Shown: positions 37,724-47,682, numbered from the stretch's first letter. The stretch: 64,000 nucleotides of DNA from Pseudomonas asgharzadehiana (GCF_019139815.1 NZ_CP077079.1:1612001-1676000); one strand, 5' to 3'. The notes: generated by a model from the sequence alone, not told the origin. Translations and numbers: made by a program.

Positions 37724-39070
37724 ATGCAGAACTCGACCCAAGCGGCGAATGCCTGGCGCATTCTGTTCCTGCTGTTCCTCGCCAACCTGTTCAACTTCTT
37801 CGATCGCACCATCCCCGCGATCATCATCGAGCCAATCCGCATGGAGTGGCACCTGAGCGACTTCCAGCTCGGCATCATCGGCACCGCCTTCACCATCGTC
37901 TACGCCATCGCCGGGTTGCCGCTGGGGCGCATGGCCGACACCGGTTCGCGCAGCAAACTGATGGGGTGGGGCCTGTTTGCCTGGAGCGGGCTGACGGCGA
38001 TCAACGGGCTCGTCGGCAGTTTCTGGAGTTTTTTGCTGGTGCGCATGGGCATTGGTATCGGCGAAGCCAGTTATGCGCCGGCCGCCAACTCGCTGATCGG
38101 CGATTTGTTCCCGGCGCACCGCCGGGCCCGGGCCATGGGGATTTTCATGCTGGGCCTGCCGCTGGGGCTGTTGTTGGCGTTCTTCACCATCGGCGCAATG
38201 GTCAAGGCGTTCGACAGCTGGCGTGCGCCGTTCTTTATTGCCGCGGTGCCGGGGCTGATCCTCGCGGTCTTCATGTTCTATATCAAGGAGCCCAAGCGCG
38301 GTGCGGCCGAAACCGTGCAAGTGTCCCAGGAACGCGTCGACCGCCCGATTCGCCGCGTCCTGGCGGTACCGACCTTCCTCTGGCTGGTGTTGGCGGGGCT
38401 GTGTTTTAACTTCGCCACCTATGCGTGCAATTCGTTTCTGGTGCCGATGCTGCAACGTTATTTCCTCATGCCGTTGCAGGACGCGGCGGTGGCCACTGGC
38501 GTCATCGTCGGCTTGACCGGCCTGGTGGGCCTGACCCTGGGCGGCTGGATTGCCGACAAGATCCATCAACGCATCGCCAATGGACGGCTGTTGTTCGCCG
38601 CGTTCAGCCTGATCATTTCCACCGTCACCACCGCTTGGGCCTTGCATGCCGGGCGCATCGAGATTGGTGTGTTCGTGGCTCTGTTCAGTGTGGGTTGGTT
38701 GTTCGCTTACAACTTCTATACCTGCGTGTACACGGCCATCCAGGATGTGGTTGAGCCACGCCTGCGGGCGACCGCGATGGCGTTGTTCTTTGCCGGGTTG
38801 TATTTGCTCGGCGGCGGCATGGGGCCGATCGTGGTGGGCGGCTTGTCCGATCACTTTGCCCATTCGGCGATGTACGCAGCGGGGGCTGAACAGATGACCG
38901 AGGCTTATAAAGCGGTGGGCCTGCACGACGCCATGTACCTGATCCCGGTGGCGCTGTTCTTGACCATGCTGTTTCTGTTCCAGGCCTCGCGCAGTTTTGT
39001 GCGCGATGCCAAGCGGATGAAAGAGGGGTTGAGTGCGGTTGAGGTGCCGGTTGCGGTGGCTACGGCCTGA
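37724..39070 (+). CDS. MFS transporter, Spinster-like
   Basis: A 448-residue, 12-helix major facilitator. The first helix carries FNFFDRTIPAIIIEPI, and the A-motif is present as GLPLGRMADTGSRSKLM. GIGIGEASYAPAANSLIGDLFP resembles Spinster-type and related organic-acid or lipid exporters in proteobacteria. Substrate is unknown. The gene stands alone with its own promoter in the 250-base gap upstream, and ends at a REP doublet and shared terminator. Confidence 0.82.
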   Translation: MQNSTQAANAWRILFLLFLANLFNFFDRTIPAIIIEPIRMEWHLSDFQLGIIGTAFTIVYAIAGLPLGRMADTGSRSKLMGWGLFAWSGLTAINGLVGSFWSFLLVRMGIGIGEASYAPAANSLIGDLFPAHRRARAMGIFMLGLPLGLLLAFFTIGAMVKAFDSWRAPFFIAAVPGLILAVFMFYIKEPKRGAAETVQVSQERVDRPIRRVLAVPTFLWLVLAGLCFNFATYACNSFLVPMLQRYFLMPLQDAAVATGVIVGLTGLVGLTLGGWIADKIHQRIANGRLLFAAFSLIISTVTTAWALHAGRIEIGVFVALFSVGWLFAYNFYTCVYTAIQDVVEPRLRATAMALFFAGLYLLGGGMGPIVVGGLSDHFAHSAMYAAGAEQMTEAYKAVGLHDAMYLIPVALFLTMLFLFQASRSFVRDAKRMKEGLSAVEVPVAVATA

Positions 39071-39084
39071 GACAGTGGTGACGC

Positions 39085-39145
39085 TATCGGGAGCAAGCCC
39101 CCTCCCACATGGATACGCGGTCAAATGTGGGGGCTTGCTCCCGAT
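39085..39145. repeat. REP doublet (REPIN-like)
   Basis: atcgggagcaagccccctcccacat and atgtgggggcttgctcccgat face each other across a 14-base spacer, between the convergent MFS and rapA genes. Same family as 58879-58966. Confidence 0.85.
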
Positions 39146-39163
39146 GAGGCCCTCAAGGCCAAT

Positions 39164-39190
39164 AAAAAGACCCGCATTGCGGGCCTTTTT
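39164..39190. terminator. Bidirectional terminator
   Basis: aaaaagacccgc and gcgggccttttt form a stem with an att-containing loop; A- and T-runs flank it so it can serve both convergent genes. Confidence 0.85.
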
Positions 39191-39206
39191 TTGACTCAAA
39201 TGCTGA

Positions 39207-42053
39207 TCAACCCGCCACCAGCACCCGAATCGCTTCCAGTCGCAGCGCTGCCTTGTCGAGCATGGCCAGGCCTTGCTCGCGTTGGTGGCGCAGGGCAACC
39301 AGTTCGCTGTCACGCACGGTCGGGTTGACCGCTTGCAAGGCGCTCAGGCGTGCCAGCTCTTCGTCGGTGTCCGCTGCCAGGCGGCGCTTGGCCTCGGCCA
39401 CGCGTTCGGCGTGGCGCGGGGTGATCTTCTCTTCACCGGCGTTGATGCGCGGGGTGAGTTGATCGCGTTGGGCCTGTACGAACTTGTTGGCGCTGGCGCG
39501 GGGCACGCTTTCGAGTTGGTCGTTCAAGGTTTCGAACGAGACGCGGCCGGAAAGGTCATTGCCGTTGGTGTCCAGCAGGCAGCGCAGCGCAGCCGGCGGC
39601 AGGTAGCGGCCCAGTTGCAGCGAGCGCGGCGCAACCACTTCGCTGACGTAGAGCAGTTCGAGCAATACGGTGCCCGGCTTGAGCGCCTTGTTCTTGATCA
39701 GCGCCACGGCGGTGTTGCCCATGGAGCCGGACAACACCAGGTCCATGCCGCCCTGCACCATCGGGTGTTCCCAGGTGATGAACTGCATGTCTTCGCGTGA
39801 CAGCGCCTGGTTACGGTCGTAGGTGATGGTCACGCCTTCGTCGTCGCCCAGGGGGAAGCTGGCGTCGAGCATTTTTTCGCTCGGCTTGAGGATCAGTGCA
39901 TTTTCCGAGTGGTCTTCGCTGTCGATGCCGAACGCGTCGAACAGGGTTTCCATATAGATCGGCAGGGCGAACTGATCGTCCTGCTCAAGGATGTCTTCGA
40001 CCAGCGCATCGCCTTCACCCGCGCCGCCGGAATTAAGCTCCAGCAGGCGGTCGCGACCAGTGTGCAGTTCCTGCTCCAGGCGCTCACGCTCGGCGCGGGC
40101 TTCGTCGATCAGGGCTTGCCACTCGCCGTCGTCGGCGCTTTCCAGCAGCGGCAACAGGCGTGGCCCAAACTGATGCTGCAGGGCGTTGCCGGTCGGGCAG
40201 GTGTTGAGGAACGCATTCAGCGCTTCGTGGTACCACTGGAACAGGCGCTCTTGCGGGCTGGTTTCCAGGTACGGTACGTGCAATTCGATCACATGCTTCT
40301 GGCCGATCCGGTCCAGACGGCCGATGCGCTGTTCCAGCAGGTCGGGGTGCGACGGCAGGTCGAACAGCACCAAGTGGTGGGCGAACTGGAAGTTGCGACC
40401 TTCGCTGCCGATTTCCGAGCAGATCAGCACCTGGGCGCCGAATTCTTCATCGGCAAAGTAGGCCGCCGCGCGGTCGCGTTCGAGGATGTTCATGCCCTCG
40501 TGGAACACCGTGGCCGGGATGCCGGAACGCACGCGCAGGGCGTCTTCCAGGTCCATGGCGGTTTCGGCGTGGGCGCAGATCACCAGCACCTTGGTGCGCT
40601 TGAGCATTTTCAGCTGGTCGATCAGCCACTCCACCCGTGGGTCGAAGCGCCACCAGCGGTTTTCTTCCTCGATGTCCGGCTGCGATTGGAAGCTGACTTC
40701 CGGGTACAGCTCGGCGTGTTCGCCCAGTGGCAGTTCCAGGTATTCGTCCGGGTTCGGCAGCGGGTAGGCGTGCAGCTTGCGCTCGGGGAAGCCTTGCACG
40801 GCGGCGCGGGTATTGCGGAACAGCACGCGGCCGGTGCCGTGGCGGTCGAGCAGCTCACGCACCAGGCGTGCACCGGCTTCGGTGTCGCCATCGTTGACGG
40901 CGCTGAGCAGCGCTTCGCCTTCGTTGCCGAGGAAACCCTGGATGGTCTTGTGCGCCGCCGGTGACAGGCGGCCTTTGTCGAGCAGTTCCTGCACGGCTTC
41001 GGCCACCGGGCGATAGTTTTCGCTTTCGGCGCGGAAGGCTTGCAGGTCATGGAAACGGTTCGGATCCAACAGGCGCAGGCGCGCGAAGTGGCTGTCCTGG
41101 CCCAGTTGCTCCGGAGTAGCGGTGAGCAGCAGCACGCCAGGAATCACCTCGGCCAGTTGCTCCACCAGTGCGTATTCCGCGCTGGCCTTTTCTTCATGCC
41201 AGACCAGGTGGTGGGCCTCGTCGACTACCAGCAGGTCCCAGCCGGCGGCGAACAGCGCGTCCTGGGCCTTCTCATCGTCCACCAGCCATTCCAGGGCCAC
41301 CAGGGCCAACTGGGTGTCTTCGAACGGGTTGGCGGCATCGCTTTCGATAAAGCGTTCTTCATCGAACAACGCAACCTGCAGGTTGAAGCGGCGGCGCATT
41401 TCCACCAGCCATTGGTGCTGCAGGTTTTCCGGTACCAGGATCAACACACGGTTGGCGCGGCCCGACAGCAACTGGCGGTGGATGACCAGGCCGGCTTCGA
41501 TGGTCTTGCCCAGGCCCACTTCGTCGGCCAGCAACACCCGTGGCGCGATGCGGTCAGCCACTTCGCGGGCGATGTGCAGTTGGTGGGCAATAGGTTGCGC
41601 ACGCACGCCACCCAGGCCCCACAGCGAGGACTGCAATTGGCGGCTGGTGTGCTCCAGAGTGTGGTAGCGCAGCGAGAACCAGGCCAGCGGGTCGATCTGC
41701 CCGGCGAACAGACGGTCGCTGGCCAGGCGGAACTGGATGAAGTTGGAGAGCTGGGTTTCCGGCAGGGTGACCTGCTCGTTCTGCCCGTTGAGGCCGTGGT
41801 AGACCAGCAAGCCGTCGACGTCGTCGACTTCCTGTACGGTCATTTTCCAGCCTTCGAAATGGGTGATGGAGTCGCCCGGCGAGAACCTCACGCGGGTCAG
41901 GGGCGCATTCCGTAGCGCATACTGGCGAGTGTCGCCAGTGGCCGGATAGAGCACGGTCAACAAGCGGCCGTCCTGTGCCAGAACGGTGCCTAACCCCAGC
42001 TCTGCTTCGCTGTCACTAATCCAGCGTTGCCCCGGTTGATACTGCTGCGCCAT
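39207..42053 (-). CDS. rapA: RNA polymerase-associated protein RapA
   Basis: A 948-residue Swi2/Snf2 ATPase that binds RNA polymerase and helps recycle it after termination. The N-terminal Tudor-like domain is followed by helicase motif [16 protein letters not shown] (about 168-182), the DEAH box [12 protein letters not shown], and motif VI in [16 protein letters not shown] long helical C-terminal region follows, ending in [11 protein letters not shown]. Length fits E. coli RapA (968). Single gene with its own promoter in the 220-base gap toward 42272. Confidence 0.96.
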   Translation of the reverse strand: MAQQYQPGQRWISDSEAELGLGTVLAQDGRLLTVLYPATGDTRQYALRNAPLTRVRFSPGDSITHFEGWKMTVQEVDDVDGLLVYHGLNGQNEQVTLPETQLSNFIQFRLASDRLFAGQIDPLAWFSLRYHTLEHTSRQLQSSLWGLGGVRAQPIAHQLHIAREVADRIAPRVLLADEVGLGKTIEAGLVIHRQLLSGRANRVLILVPENLQHQWLVEMRRRFNLQVALFDEERFIESDAANPFEDTQLALVALEWLVDDEKAQDALFAAGWDLLVVDEAHHLVWHEEKASAEYALVEQLAEVIPGVLLLTATPEQLGQDSHFARLRLLDPNRFHDLQAFRAESENYRPVAEAVQELLDKGRLSPAAHKTIQGFLGNEGEALLSAVNDGDTEAGARLVRELLDRHGTGRVLFRNTRAAVQGFPERKLHAYPLPNPDEYLELPLGEHAELYPEVSFQSQPDIEEENRWWRFDPRVEWLIDQLKMLKRTKVLVICAHAETAMDLEDALRVRSGIPATVFHEGMNILERDRAAAYFADEEFGAQVLICSEIGSEGRNFQFAHHLVLFDLPSHPDLLEQRIGRLDRIGQKHVIELHVPYLETSPQERLFQWYHEALNAFLNTCPTGNALQHQFGPRLLPLLESADDGEWQALIDEARAERERLEQELHTGRDRLLELNSGGAGEGDALVEDILEQDDQFALPIYMETLFDAFGIDSEDHSENALILKPSEKMLDASFPLGDDEGVTITYDRNQALSREDMQFITWEHPMVQGGMDLVLSGSMGNTAVALIKNKALKPGTVLLELLYVSEVVAPRSLQLGRYLPPAALRCLLDTNGNDLSGRVSFETLNDQLESVPRASANKFVQAQRDQLTPRINAGEEKITPRHAERVAEAKRRLAADTDEELARLSALQAVNPTVRDSELVALRHQREQGLAMLDKAALRLEAIRVLVAG

Positions 42054-42272
42054 GCTGCCTGACTCCCGCCGTGAAAAAGCCGACTATCTTAACGGAACAA
42101 GGTCCTCAGCCAAAGGACTCTGACAAAAACTACTCCGTTTGAGGGCGGCGGCGAGCCGTGAATCGACAGGTGGCGGGCACTTGCGAGTGTCGACTGGGTC
42201 ACAGGTTGGCGAACGGGTGTTCAAGTCGCCCTGTGTTGCGCCGACAGCCTGTTGATCAGGAGAAGAAAGATT

Positions 42273-42614
42273 ATGTTGCCACCTATGCTGCCCGTGAGCG
42301 TTGTGCCGGTTACGTCACAACTCGACCCGGTCCGCCAGAAACCGGATATCCCGCCGGTGGTCCCCGTGCAAGCGGGCGCCAACGAAAGCACGATCGACCT
42401 GAAAAAGGGCGATGCCGAGCAGTCGACCTTTTTGCTGCGTGAAGAACAGCGCCGCCAGCAGGAACAACAGAAACGCCGGCGCGAAGCCGACGCGGACCCC
42501 GACCAGCACCTGGCGATCCCCGGCGACCTGCTCAACGCCGATAACACGGTACCCGTGGTGCCGCTGATCGAAGATGCACCGCGCCAGGGCTTGTGGGTGG
42601 ACGTCGAGGTTTAA
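42273..42614 (+). CDS. Small proline-rich, charged conserved protein
   Basis: A 113-residue protein: Pro/Val-rich N-terminus (MLPPMLPVSVVPVTSQL), a central very charged helix (LREEQRRQQEQQKRRREADAD), and a Pro/Val-rich end. Low complexity, no domain. Related proteins in pseudomonads have often been mislabelled aspartate-semialdehyde dehydrogenase. AGGAG lies 10 bases before the ATG at 42273. It ends four bases inside the convergent aminotransferase gene. Confidence 0.75.
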   Translation: MLPPMLPVSVVPVTSQLDPVRQKPDIPPVVPVQAGANESTIDLKKGDAEQSTFLLREEQRRQQEQQKRRREADADPDQHLAIPGDLLNADNTVPVVPLIEDAPRQGLWVDVEV

Positions 42615-43792
42615 CCGCGCAGTTCCCGCAGGCCAGCCATCAGCCGTTCGATGTCGTGATCGTTATTGAGGGGGCTGACGGAGATTCGCGCAATGCTGGG
42701 CAGGCCGCGCGCCTGCATATCCAGTGGGGTGTAGGCCACGCCGTTGGCACCGATATTGATCCGCTTCAAACCCAATTGTCGCTTCAGTTCAAAGGCGTCC
42801 CAACCTGCGAGGTTGAACGCGATCAAGCCGGATTGCTTCGCGCCCAGGTCATGCAGGCAAATGCCCGGAATCTCACACAGTGCTGCGCGGATTCGCGCGC
42901 TGGTTCGGGAGACGTGTTCCCACACGCGCTCAATCCCCAATCGATTCATCTCCTGCAGTGCATTGCCCAACCCCGCCAACAAGGCGAAAGACACCTCACT
43001 GGTTTCAAAACGCCGGGCGTCGTCGCGCAGGTCGAACCCCTGGGGGCTCCAGGGTGCCGAAAATACGTCGCGCTGAGCAGGGTTCAACCGCTGCAGGAAA
43101 TCCGGGCGTACGTACAGCAATGCTGTGCCCCGAGGCCCGCGCAGGTGTTTGCGACCGGCTGACTTGAGCACATCGCAATGCAGCGCCTGCACATCCACGG
43201 GCACTTGGCCCACGGCTTGGCCGGCGTCGATGAAATAGGGGATGGCATGGCGCCTGGCCACTTCGCCGATGGCCTGCGCGGGGTTGATCAGGCCGCTGTT
43301 GGCCGGCAGCCAGGTGAGGTCGATCAGCTTTACGTGCGCGTCGATCATTGACGCCAGCGCCAGCGGGCAGGCCGCGCCGGTTTCATCGCAGGGGATCACT
43401 TCCACGCGCGCGCCCGCCTGCACGGCCAACTGCATGCTTGCCAGGTTGCCGCCCCATTCATGACGGCCCACCAGAATACGGTCGCCCGGCTGCCAGGGGC
43501 CCAAGGCCTGGAACGCCATATTCCAGGCGGCCGAACCGCTGCCGGCGAAGGCTACCGCGCGGGTGGGTGCGTTGAGCAATTGCGCGGCGGCACTGCGGGC
43601 GTTTTCCATCAGCACGGCGCCCTGTTCACCCGCCTCCATGGGGCCGTCGCGGGCTTCGCGTTGCAGTTGATCGATGATGGCATCGAGGGTTGCCTGGCTC
43701 GGTAGGGAGGCTCCGGCATGGTTGAAGTGCACGATGCCCGATTGGCAGCCGGGGGTGGCGGCCCGCAATTGCCGCACGTCGAGCGGGCTCAT
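42611..43792 (-). CDS. Class V PLP-dependent aminotransferase
   Basis: A 393-residue fold-type I PLP enzyme of the class V family (cysteine desulfurase, isopenicillin epimerase and ergothioneine EgtE relatives). The PLP lysine is in LKSAGRKHLRGPRGT near residue 219, and GSGSAAWN supplies the phosphate loop. No desulfurase catalytic Cys is recognised. It follows a truncated RidA gene (four-base ATGA overlap) and lies downstream of a GcvA-like regulator, suggesting the three are one unit handling a reactive imine or enamine intermediate. Substrate unknown. Confidence 0.85.
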   Translation of the reverse strand: MSPLDVRQLRAATPGCQSGIVHFNHAGASLPSQATLDAIIDQLQREARDGPMEAGEQGAVLMENARSAAAQLLNAPTRAVAFAGSGSAAWNMAFQALGPWQPGDRILVGRHEWGGNLASMQLAVQAGARVEVIPCDETGAACPLALASMIDAHVKLIDLTWLPANSGLINPAQAIGEVARRHAIPYFIDAGQAVGQVPVDVQALHCDVLKSAGRKHLRGPRGTALLYVRPDFLQRLNPAQRDVFSAPWSPQGFDLRDDARRFETSEVSFALLAGLGNALQEMNRLGIERVWEHVSRTSARIRAALCEIPGICLHDLGAKQSGLIAFNLAGWDAFELKRQLGLKRINIGANGVAYTPLDMQARGLPSIARISVSPLNNDHDIERLMAGLRELRG

Positions 43793-43992
43793 GGGCGCAG
43801 CTCGAAAATCGCGTCAACCTCCACCGCTACGCCGGCCGGCAGGCTGCAAACACCCACCGCCGTGCGCACATGGCGGCCCTTTTCACCGAGGACATTGACC
43901 AATAGGTTCGACGCACCGTTGGCCACCATACCTTGGCGCTGGAAATCGGCGCTGCTGGCGATAAACACGCCCAGGCGCAGGGAGTCGCTCAT
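43789..43992 (-). pseudogene. Truncated RidA family protein (C-terminal half only)
   Basis: 67 residues that match only the second half of a RidA/YjgF protein (RLGVFIASSADFQRQGMVANGASNLLVN, then GRHVRTAVGVCSLPAGVAVEVDAIFEL). Full RidA proteins are about 115-155 residues and need both halves of the fold plus trimerisation. The 92 bases up to the LysR gene are too short to hold the missing 80 residues, and nothing in them resembles RidA. A plausible ribosome binding site and ATG exist at 43992, so a fragment may be made, but deamination of enamines is unlikely. Overlap with the aminotransferase start is retained. Confidence 0.78.
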
Positions 43993-44084
43993 GATCTCAA
44001 TCCTTCGGGTTCTAAAGGCGCGAGCATGTGGTGCTCGGGAGGCGGCGACAAACGGATAGAACTCACTCGACGTATCGAAATAAC

Positions 44085-44957
44085 TCAAGCATCGCCGCAG
44101 GCTTGTTTCAACCACTGGCCAAAGCAGTCGGCCGCTTCGTTGGTGGCGCCTTGAGGGCTGATCAGCCAGTAGCCGATGTCGCTGTGGTAGGGCGGCCAGT
44201 CGAAAGCCTCGACCAGGCTGCCGTCCTGGAGCCGGCGCTCGATCAGGCGGTGACGCCCCATGGCAATGCCTTGGCCGGCCACGGCGGCTTCGACCACGAT
44301 GTTGTAGTCGTGCAGCATCACGCGGGGGTGGAGTTGCAGGTCGACTTGATAATGCCGGGACCAATCCGTCCACTCGAACGGCCTGTGCGAGGTGGCCATC
44401 AACAGCGGTGCGTTGTGCGGTCGGCTGGCCTTGAACGCGGGGCTGCACACCGGTGAGATCACTTCCGGCATCAGTCGCGTGGCCTTTACATCGGGCCAAC
44501 CGCCTTTGCCGTAACGAATGGCGAGGTCGACGTGCGCAGCGGCAACGTTGGCCAGTTGAATCGCCGGGAGCAGTTCCACCTGGATGTGCGGGTAGCGGCT
44601 GAGAAACCCGGCCAGGCGCGGGGCCAGCCACAGCGTGGCGAAGGACGCCAGCAGGCCGATGCGCAACACCGTGGTGCCGGGGGCTACCCGTTGCGCGCGG
44701 GTCGCGGCAGCGATGATGTCGAGGGCGGGACGGATTTCGTTGTAGTACTGCTGGCCATCGGCGGTCAGGTCGATGGCGCGGGTGCGTCGTACAAACATCG
44801 ATTTGCCCAAGTATTGCTCAAGCTTGTGTACCTGATGGCTGAGGGCACTCTGGGTCACCGACAACTCATCCGCCGCCTTGATAAAGCTCAAGTGCCGGGC
44901 CACCGCCTCAAAGGCGCGCAGGGCCAGCAACGGCGGAAGGTCTTTGTGCAGTGCCAC
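44085..44957 (-). CDS. LysR family regulator, GcvA-like
   Basis: A 290-residue LysR protein: PPLLALRAFEAVARHLSFIKAADELSVTQSALSHQVHKLEQ is the winged helix-turn-helix of the GcvA/AmpR subgroup, followed by an effector-binding domain with LRIGLLASFATLWLAPRL. It is on the same strand as and immediately upstream of the RidA fragment and aminotransferase, which are its probable targets or operon partners. Effector unknown. Confidence 0.9.
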   Translation of the reverse strand: MALHKDLPPLLALRAFEAVARHLSFIKAADELSVTQSALSHQVHKLEQYLGKSMFVRRTRAIDLTADGQQYYNEIRPALDIIAAATRAQRVAPGTTVLRIGLLASFATLWLAPRLAGFLSRYPHIQVELLPAIQLANVAAAHVDLAIRYGKGGWPDVKATRLMPEVISPVCSPAFKASRPHNAPLLMATSHRPFEWTDWSRHYQVDLQLHPRVMLHDYNIVVEAAVAGQGIAMGRHRLIERRLQDGSLVEAFDWPPYHSDIGYWLISPQGATNEAADCFGQWLKQACGDA

Positions 44958-45090
44958 CTGAATGGGCTTCCTGGGTCGGGTCGAGAATGTCGATTTTGGG
45001 CGAGGGCCTGCCTTTTGTCTTGCGCTGATTTGCCGTCAGGCGGGAGAGGCCGCATTATTGGGCCATTCCCGCCACGACGTAAGCCAAGCC

Positions 45091-45252
45091 ATGAGTGAAG
45101 ACGACAAGTTGATTGACCTGAGTGCCGAACGCGCCAAGCGAGTTCATGACCTCAATGACAAGCGCCTGAATGAAGTTCGCCAAGCGTTTGAGCAGGCGAT
45201 GCCCTTAGGGAAAGCCAAGAAAAAATCAAAAAACAAACCTAAAAAGCGTTGA
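45091..45252 (+). CDS. Small basic conserved protein
   Basis: A 53-residue protein: a helical acidic-basic middle (DLSAERAKRVHDLNDKRLNEVRQAFEQAM) and a lysine-rich tail (KKKSKNKPKKR). No domain; similar small proteins occur in pseudomonads. The ATG at 45091 is the first sensible start. Confidence 0.7.
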   Translation: MSEDDKLIDLSAERAKRVHDLNDKRLNEVRQAFEQAMPLGKAKKKSKNKPKKR

Positions 45253-45259
45253 ACCCCCC

Positions 45260-45279
45260 CCTGCATCTATTGATGCAGG
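45260..45279 (+). terminator. Possible terminator after the small basic protein
   Basis: cctgcatc-tatt-gatgcagg, a perfect 8-base stem, 8 bases after the stop codon; no strong T-run follows. Confidence 0.5.
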
Positions 45280-45318
45280 TCAGTTATTGCCCTTCTTTAC
45301 GCCCTGTTGTGGGCGACA

Positions 45319-45332
45319 TTGATCCTCGTCAA
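45319..45332 (+). promoter_or_regulatory. Anr/FNR box upstream of ccoM
   Basis: TTGATCCTCGTCAA differs at one position from the TTGAT-N4-ATCAA consensus. A -10-like TTAACT at 45354-45359 places the start near 45366, about 41 bases from the box centre, the normal class II Anr spacing. Confidence 0.65.
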
Positions 45333-45397
45333 TTTTCCAACCCGCCTTCTCCATTAACTTAGCCCTATCGCAACAGGGCAAGCACAGGAGGCCGGTC

Positions 45398-45514
45398 ATG
45401 TTTATCGATAATGTGGTATTCGCCGGAGTGCTGACTGTAAGCCTCATGGTGCTGTTTTTTGTAGGGTTTGGATTTTTTATCTGGAAAGACGCGAACAAGC
45501 GTAAAAAACCATAG
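45398..45514 (+). CDS. ccoM: cbb3-type cytochrome c oxidase small subunit CcoM
   Basis: A 38-residue single-helix membrane protein: a short periplasmic-side start (MFIDNVV), one helix (FAGVLTVSLMVLFFVGFGFF) and a basic cytoplasmic end (WKDANKRKKP). The pattern, including FFIWKDANK, matches CcoM, the extra small subunit found with the cbb3 oxidase of P. stutzeri. AGGAGG lies 6 bases before the ATG, and an Anr box is upstream, consistent with low-oxygen induction. The main cbb3 genes are not in this window, as is usual for ccoM. Confidence 0.85.
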   Translation: MFIDNVVFAGVLTVSLMVLFFVGFGFFIWKDANKRKKP

Positions 45515-45643
45515 GTTTTTCCGGGTTACATGAGCACGCAAGGCATTTTGGGCGACTTCGGTCGCCTTTTTTTTGCCTGTTATTTGATACATGAAGCGGG
45601 GCGCGGGCTCCCGCAGTTGGACAATGGTGCGTTTGAAACACGC

Positions 45644-45686
45644 AATAAAAAAGGTGCGACCCTTGCGGATCGCACCTTTTTTTATT
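45644..45686. terminator. Strong bidirectional terminator (pitA and ccoM)
   Basis: aataaaaaaggtgcga and its complement form a 16-base stem with flanking A- and T-runs, 12 bases from the pitA stop. Confidence 0.88.
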
Positions 45687-45697
45687 GCAGCGGACTA

Positions 45698-47173
45698 TTA
45701 GCTGCCGAGCGCCTTTGATGCCAACCAGAACAACCCGGCCGACAGGCCAACGGTTGCCGGCAGCGTCAACACCCAAGCCATCAGGATGGTCTTGACCGTG
45801 CCGCCTTGCAGGCCGCTTTTGTTGGCAACCATGGTACCGGCCACGCCGGAAGACAGTACGTGGGTGGTGGATACCGGCAGGGCGAAGATGTTGGCAAAAC
45901 CAATCATCGTCGCGGTGGTGATTTGCGCCGACATGCCCTGGGCATAGGTCATGCCCTGCTTGCCGATCTTCTCGCCGATGGTCAGGACCACGCGCTTCCA
46001 ACCCACCATGGTGCCCAGGCCCAGGGCCAGTGCTACCGCAAGGATCACCCAGAACGGTGCGTACTCGGTGGTGGCGGTCAGGTCTTTGCGCAGCTTGTCC
46101 AGGTCAGCCTTCTCACGCGCTTCCAGGCCCGGCAGCTTGCCGACTTTCTTCGCGGTGTCATCCAGGCAGAGCAGGTAGCGGCGCACTTCGATACGCTGGT
46201 CGGAGGTCAACGAGTGGTAGTCGGAGACACCCTTTAACGTGCTGACGAGCGCATTGATGGTCGGCTCGGTCTGCTGCGGGTTGCACTGGAACTTGCCCGG
46301 CAGGTCATCCTTCACGCTTTTACCCAGTGCCAGGAATTCGCCGAGCGTGGCGTTATTGCGCTGGTAGAACTGGCTCAAATGCACGGTGGCGTCGCGGGTA
46401 CGTTCGATCTGGTAGGTGGTGCTGCCCAGGTCGAGTACGAACTGGGCCGGCACGATACCGATCAGCACCAGCATGATCAGGCCGATACCTTTCTGGCCAT
46501 CGTTGGAGCCGTGCACGAAGCTGACGGCCATGGCGGAGATCACCAGCACCAGGCGGTTCCAGAACGGCGGGTGCTTCTTGTCGTCGAGCTTGCGGCGCTG
46601 GTCCGGCGTCTTGTGCATTTTCGACAGCGGGCGCCACCACTTCAGGCCGATCAGCACCAGGGCTGCGACCAGGAAGCCGGCCATCGGCGAGAACACCAGG
46701 GAGGCGCCGATATCAATAGCCTTCTGCCAGTTCACACCGTCAGCCAAGGGGATATCGTTGATCAGGGCGTTGGCGAGGCCGACACCGAGGATTGAGCCGA
46801 TCAGCGTGTGGGAGCTGGAAGCGGGGATACCGAAGTACCACGTGCCCAGGTTCCAGGTGATCGCCGCTGCCAACAACGAGAAGACCATGGCCAGACCGTG
46901 GCCGGTGTTCACGTTGATCAGCAACTCAACCGGCAGCAAGTGCACGATGGCGTAGGCGACACCGACACCACCGAGCAACACGCCGAGGAAGTTGAACACC
47001 CCGGAGAAGAACACGGCCAGATGCGGCGGCATGGCTTTGGTATAGATGACTGTGGCCACCGCGTTAGCGGTGTCATGAAAGCCATTGATGAACTCGAAGG
47101 CGAGGACAAAGGCCAGGGCGAGCAACAGGCTCACGAGAACCCAAGCATCCAGTCCGCTGAATAAATCGATCAT
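45698..47173 (-). CDS. pitA: Low-affinity inorganic phosphate transporter PitA
   Basis: A 491-residue membrane protein of the Pit family: the conserved repeat GFHDTANAVATVIYTKAM near the N-terminus and its second copy near GSNDGQKGIGLIM (about 222-234) are diagnostic. It imports metal-phosphate complexes with H+. A long central cytoplasmic loop separates the two halves. The 308-base gap upstream (47174-47481) is partly AT-rich and holds the promoter; a weak PhoB-like direct repeat is there in the opposite orientation. Confidence 0.93.
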   Translation of the reverse strand: MIDLFSGLDAWVLVSLLLALAFVLAFEFINGFHDTANAVATVIYTKAMPPHLAVFFSGVFNFLGVLLGGVGVAYAIVHLLPVELLINVNTGHGLAMVFSLLAAAITWNLGTWYFGIPASSSHTLIGSILGVGLANALINDIPLADGVNWQKAIDIGASLVFSPMAGFLVAALVLIGLKWWRPLSKMHKTPDQRRKLDDKKHPPFWNRLVLVISAMAVSFVHGSNDGQKGIGLIMLVLIGIVPAQFVLDLGSTTYQIERTRDATVHLSQFYQRNNATLGEFLALGKSVKDDLPGKFQCNPQQTEPTINALVSTLKGVSDYHSLTSDQRIEVRRYLLCLDDTAKKVGKLPGLEAREKADLDKLRKDLTATTEYAPFWVILAVALALGLGTMVGWKRVVLTIGEKIGKQGMTYAQGMSAQITTATMIGFANIFALPVSTTHVLSSGVAGTMVANKSGLQGGTVKTILMAWVLTLPATVGLSAGLFWLASKALGS

Positions 47174-47481
47174 GAAGGTTTTCTGACCCGGTCGTAAGGG
47201 GGCGCGATTATGCCAGAAAACCTCGGTAATCGATGCACTAGCTGCTCATCGGTAACAATCTTCAGTGAAAAAAACCGGGTAGAAGCGGGCTGTCCCAGGC
47301 TTTTCGGGGCTTTGGCAAGCCTTTGATTTATAACGCGCCGGGGCGAAAAGGCAGGGTTTTGTCATCAAAACGTCATGTCTGAAATATTTGTAAGAAATTT
47401 TACAGGTGATTAAGGGCGCGGGATTGCCGGCTGCCGGCATGGCGAGCAGCCGAGGCCGGCCCTGGGCTCAAACCGAAGCGC

Positions 47482-47682
47482 TTATGGCTCTTCGGCTTTG
47501 AGTTCCTGTTCAATCTTTTGGATTTCCTGGGCAAATGCCTGGTCGAGCAAGCTGGCGCGTTTGCGCCATGGTTTGCGCTCAGGTTCAGGCTGGGCGGCGT
47601 AGGTGGTGACTTCCCCGCCGTAAACGTCCTTGTAACGTTGCTCCTGGCGCTCAAGTTCCGCGCGCAGTTCATCTTTCGTCAC
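47482..47682 (-). CDS. Small conserved protein of unknown function
   Basis: A 66-residue, mostly helical, charged protein ([41 protein letters not shown]). The GTG start has no ATG rival near. No domain is recognised. The long gap downstream to pcaR (47683-48243, about 560 bases) shows no convincing gene: it holds an 11-base inverted repeat at 47752-47780, a T-rich stretch and the PcaR operators. Confidence 0.65.
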   Translation of the reverse strand: MTKDELRAELERQEQRYKDVYGGEVTTYAAQPEPERKPWRKRASLLDQAFAQEIQKIEQELKAEEP

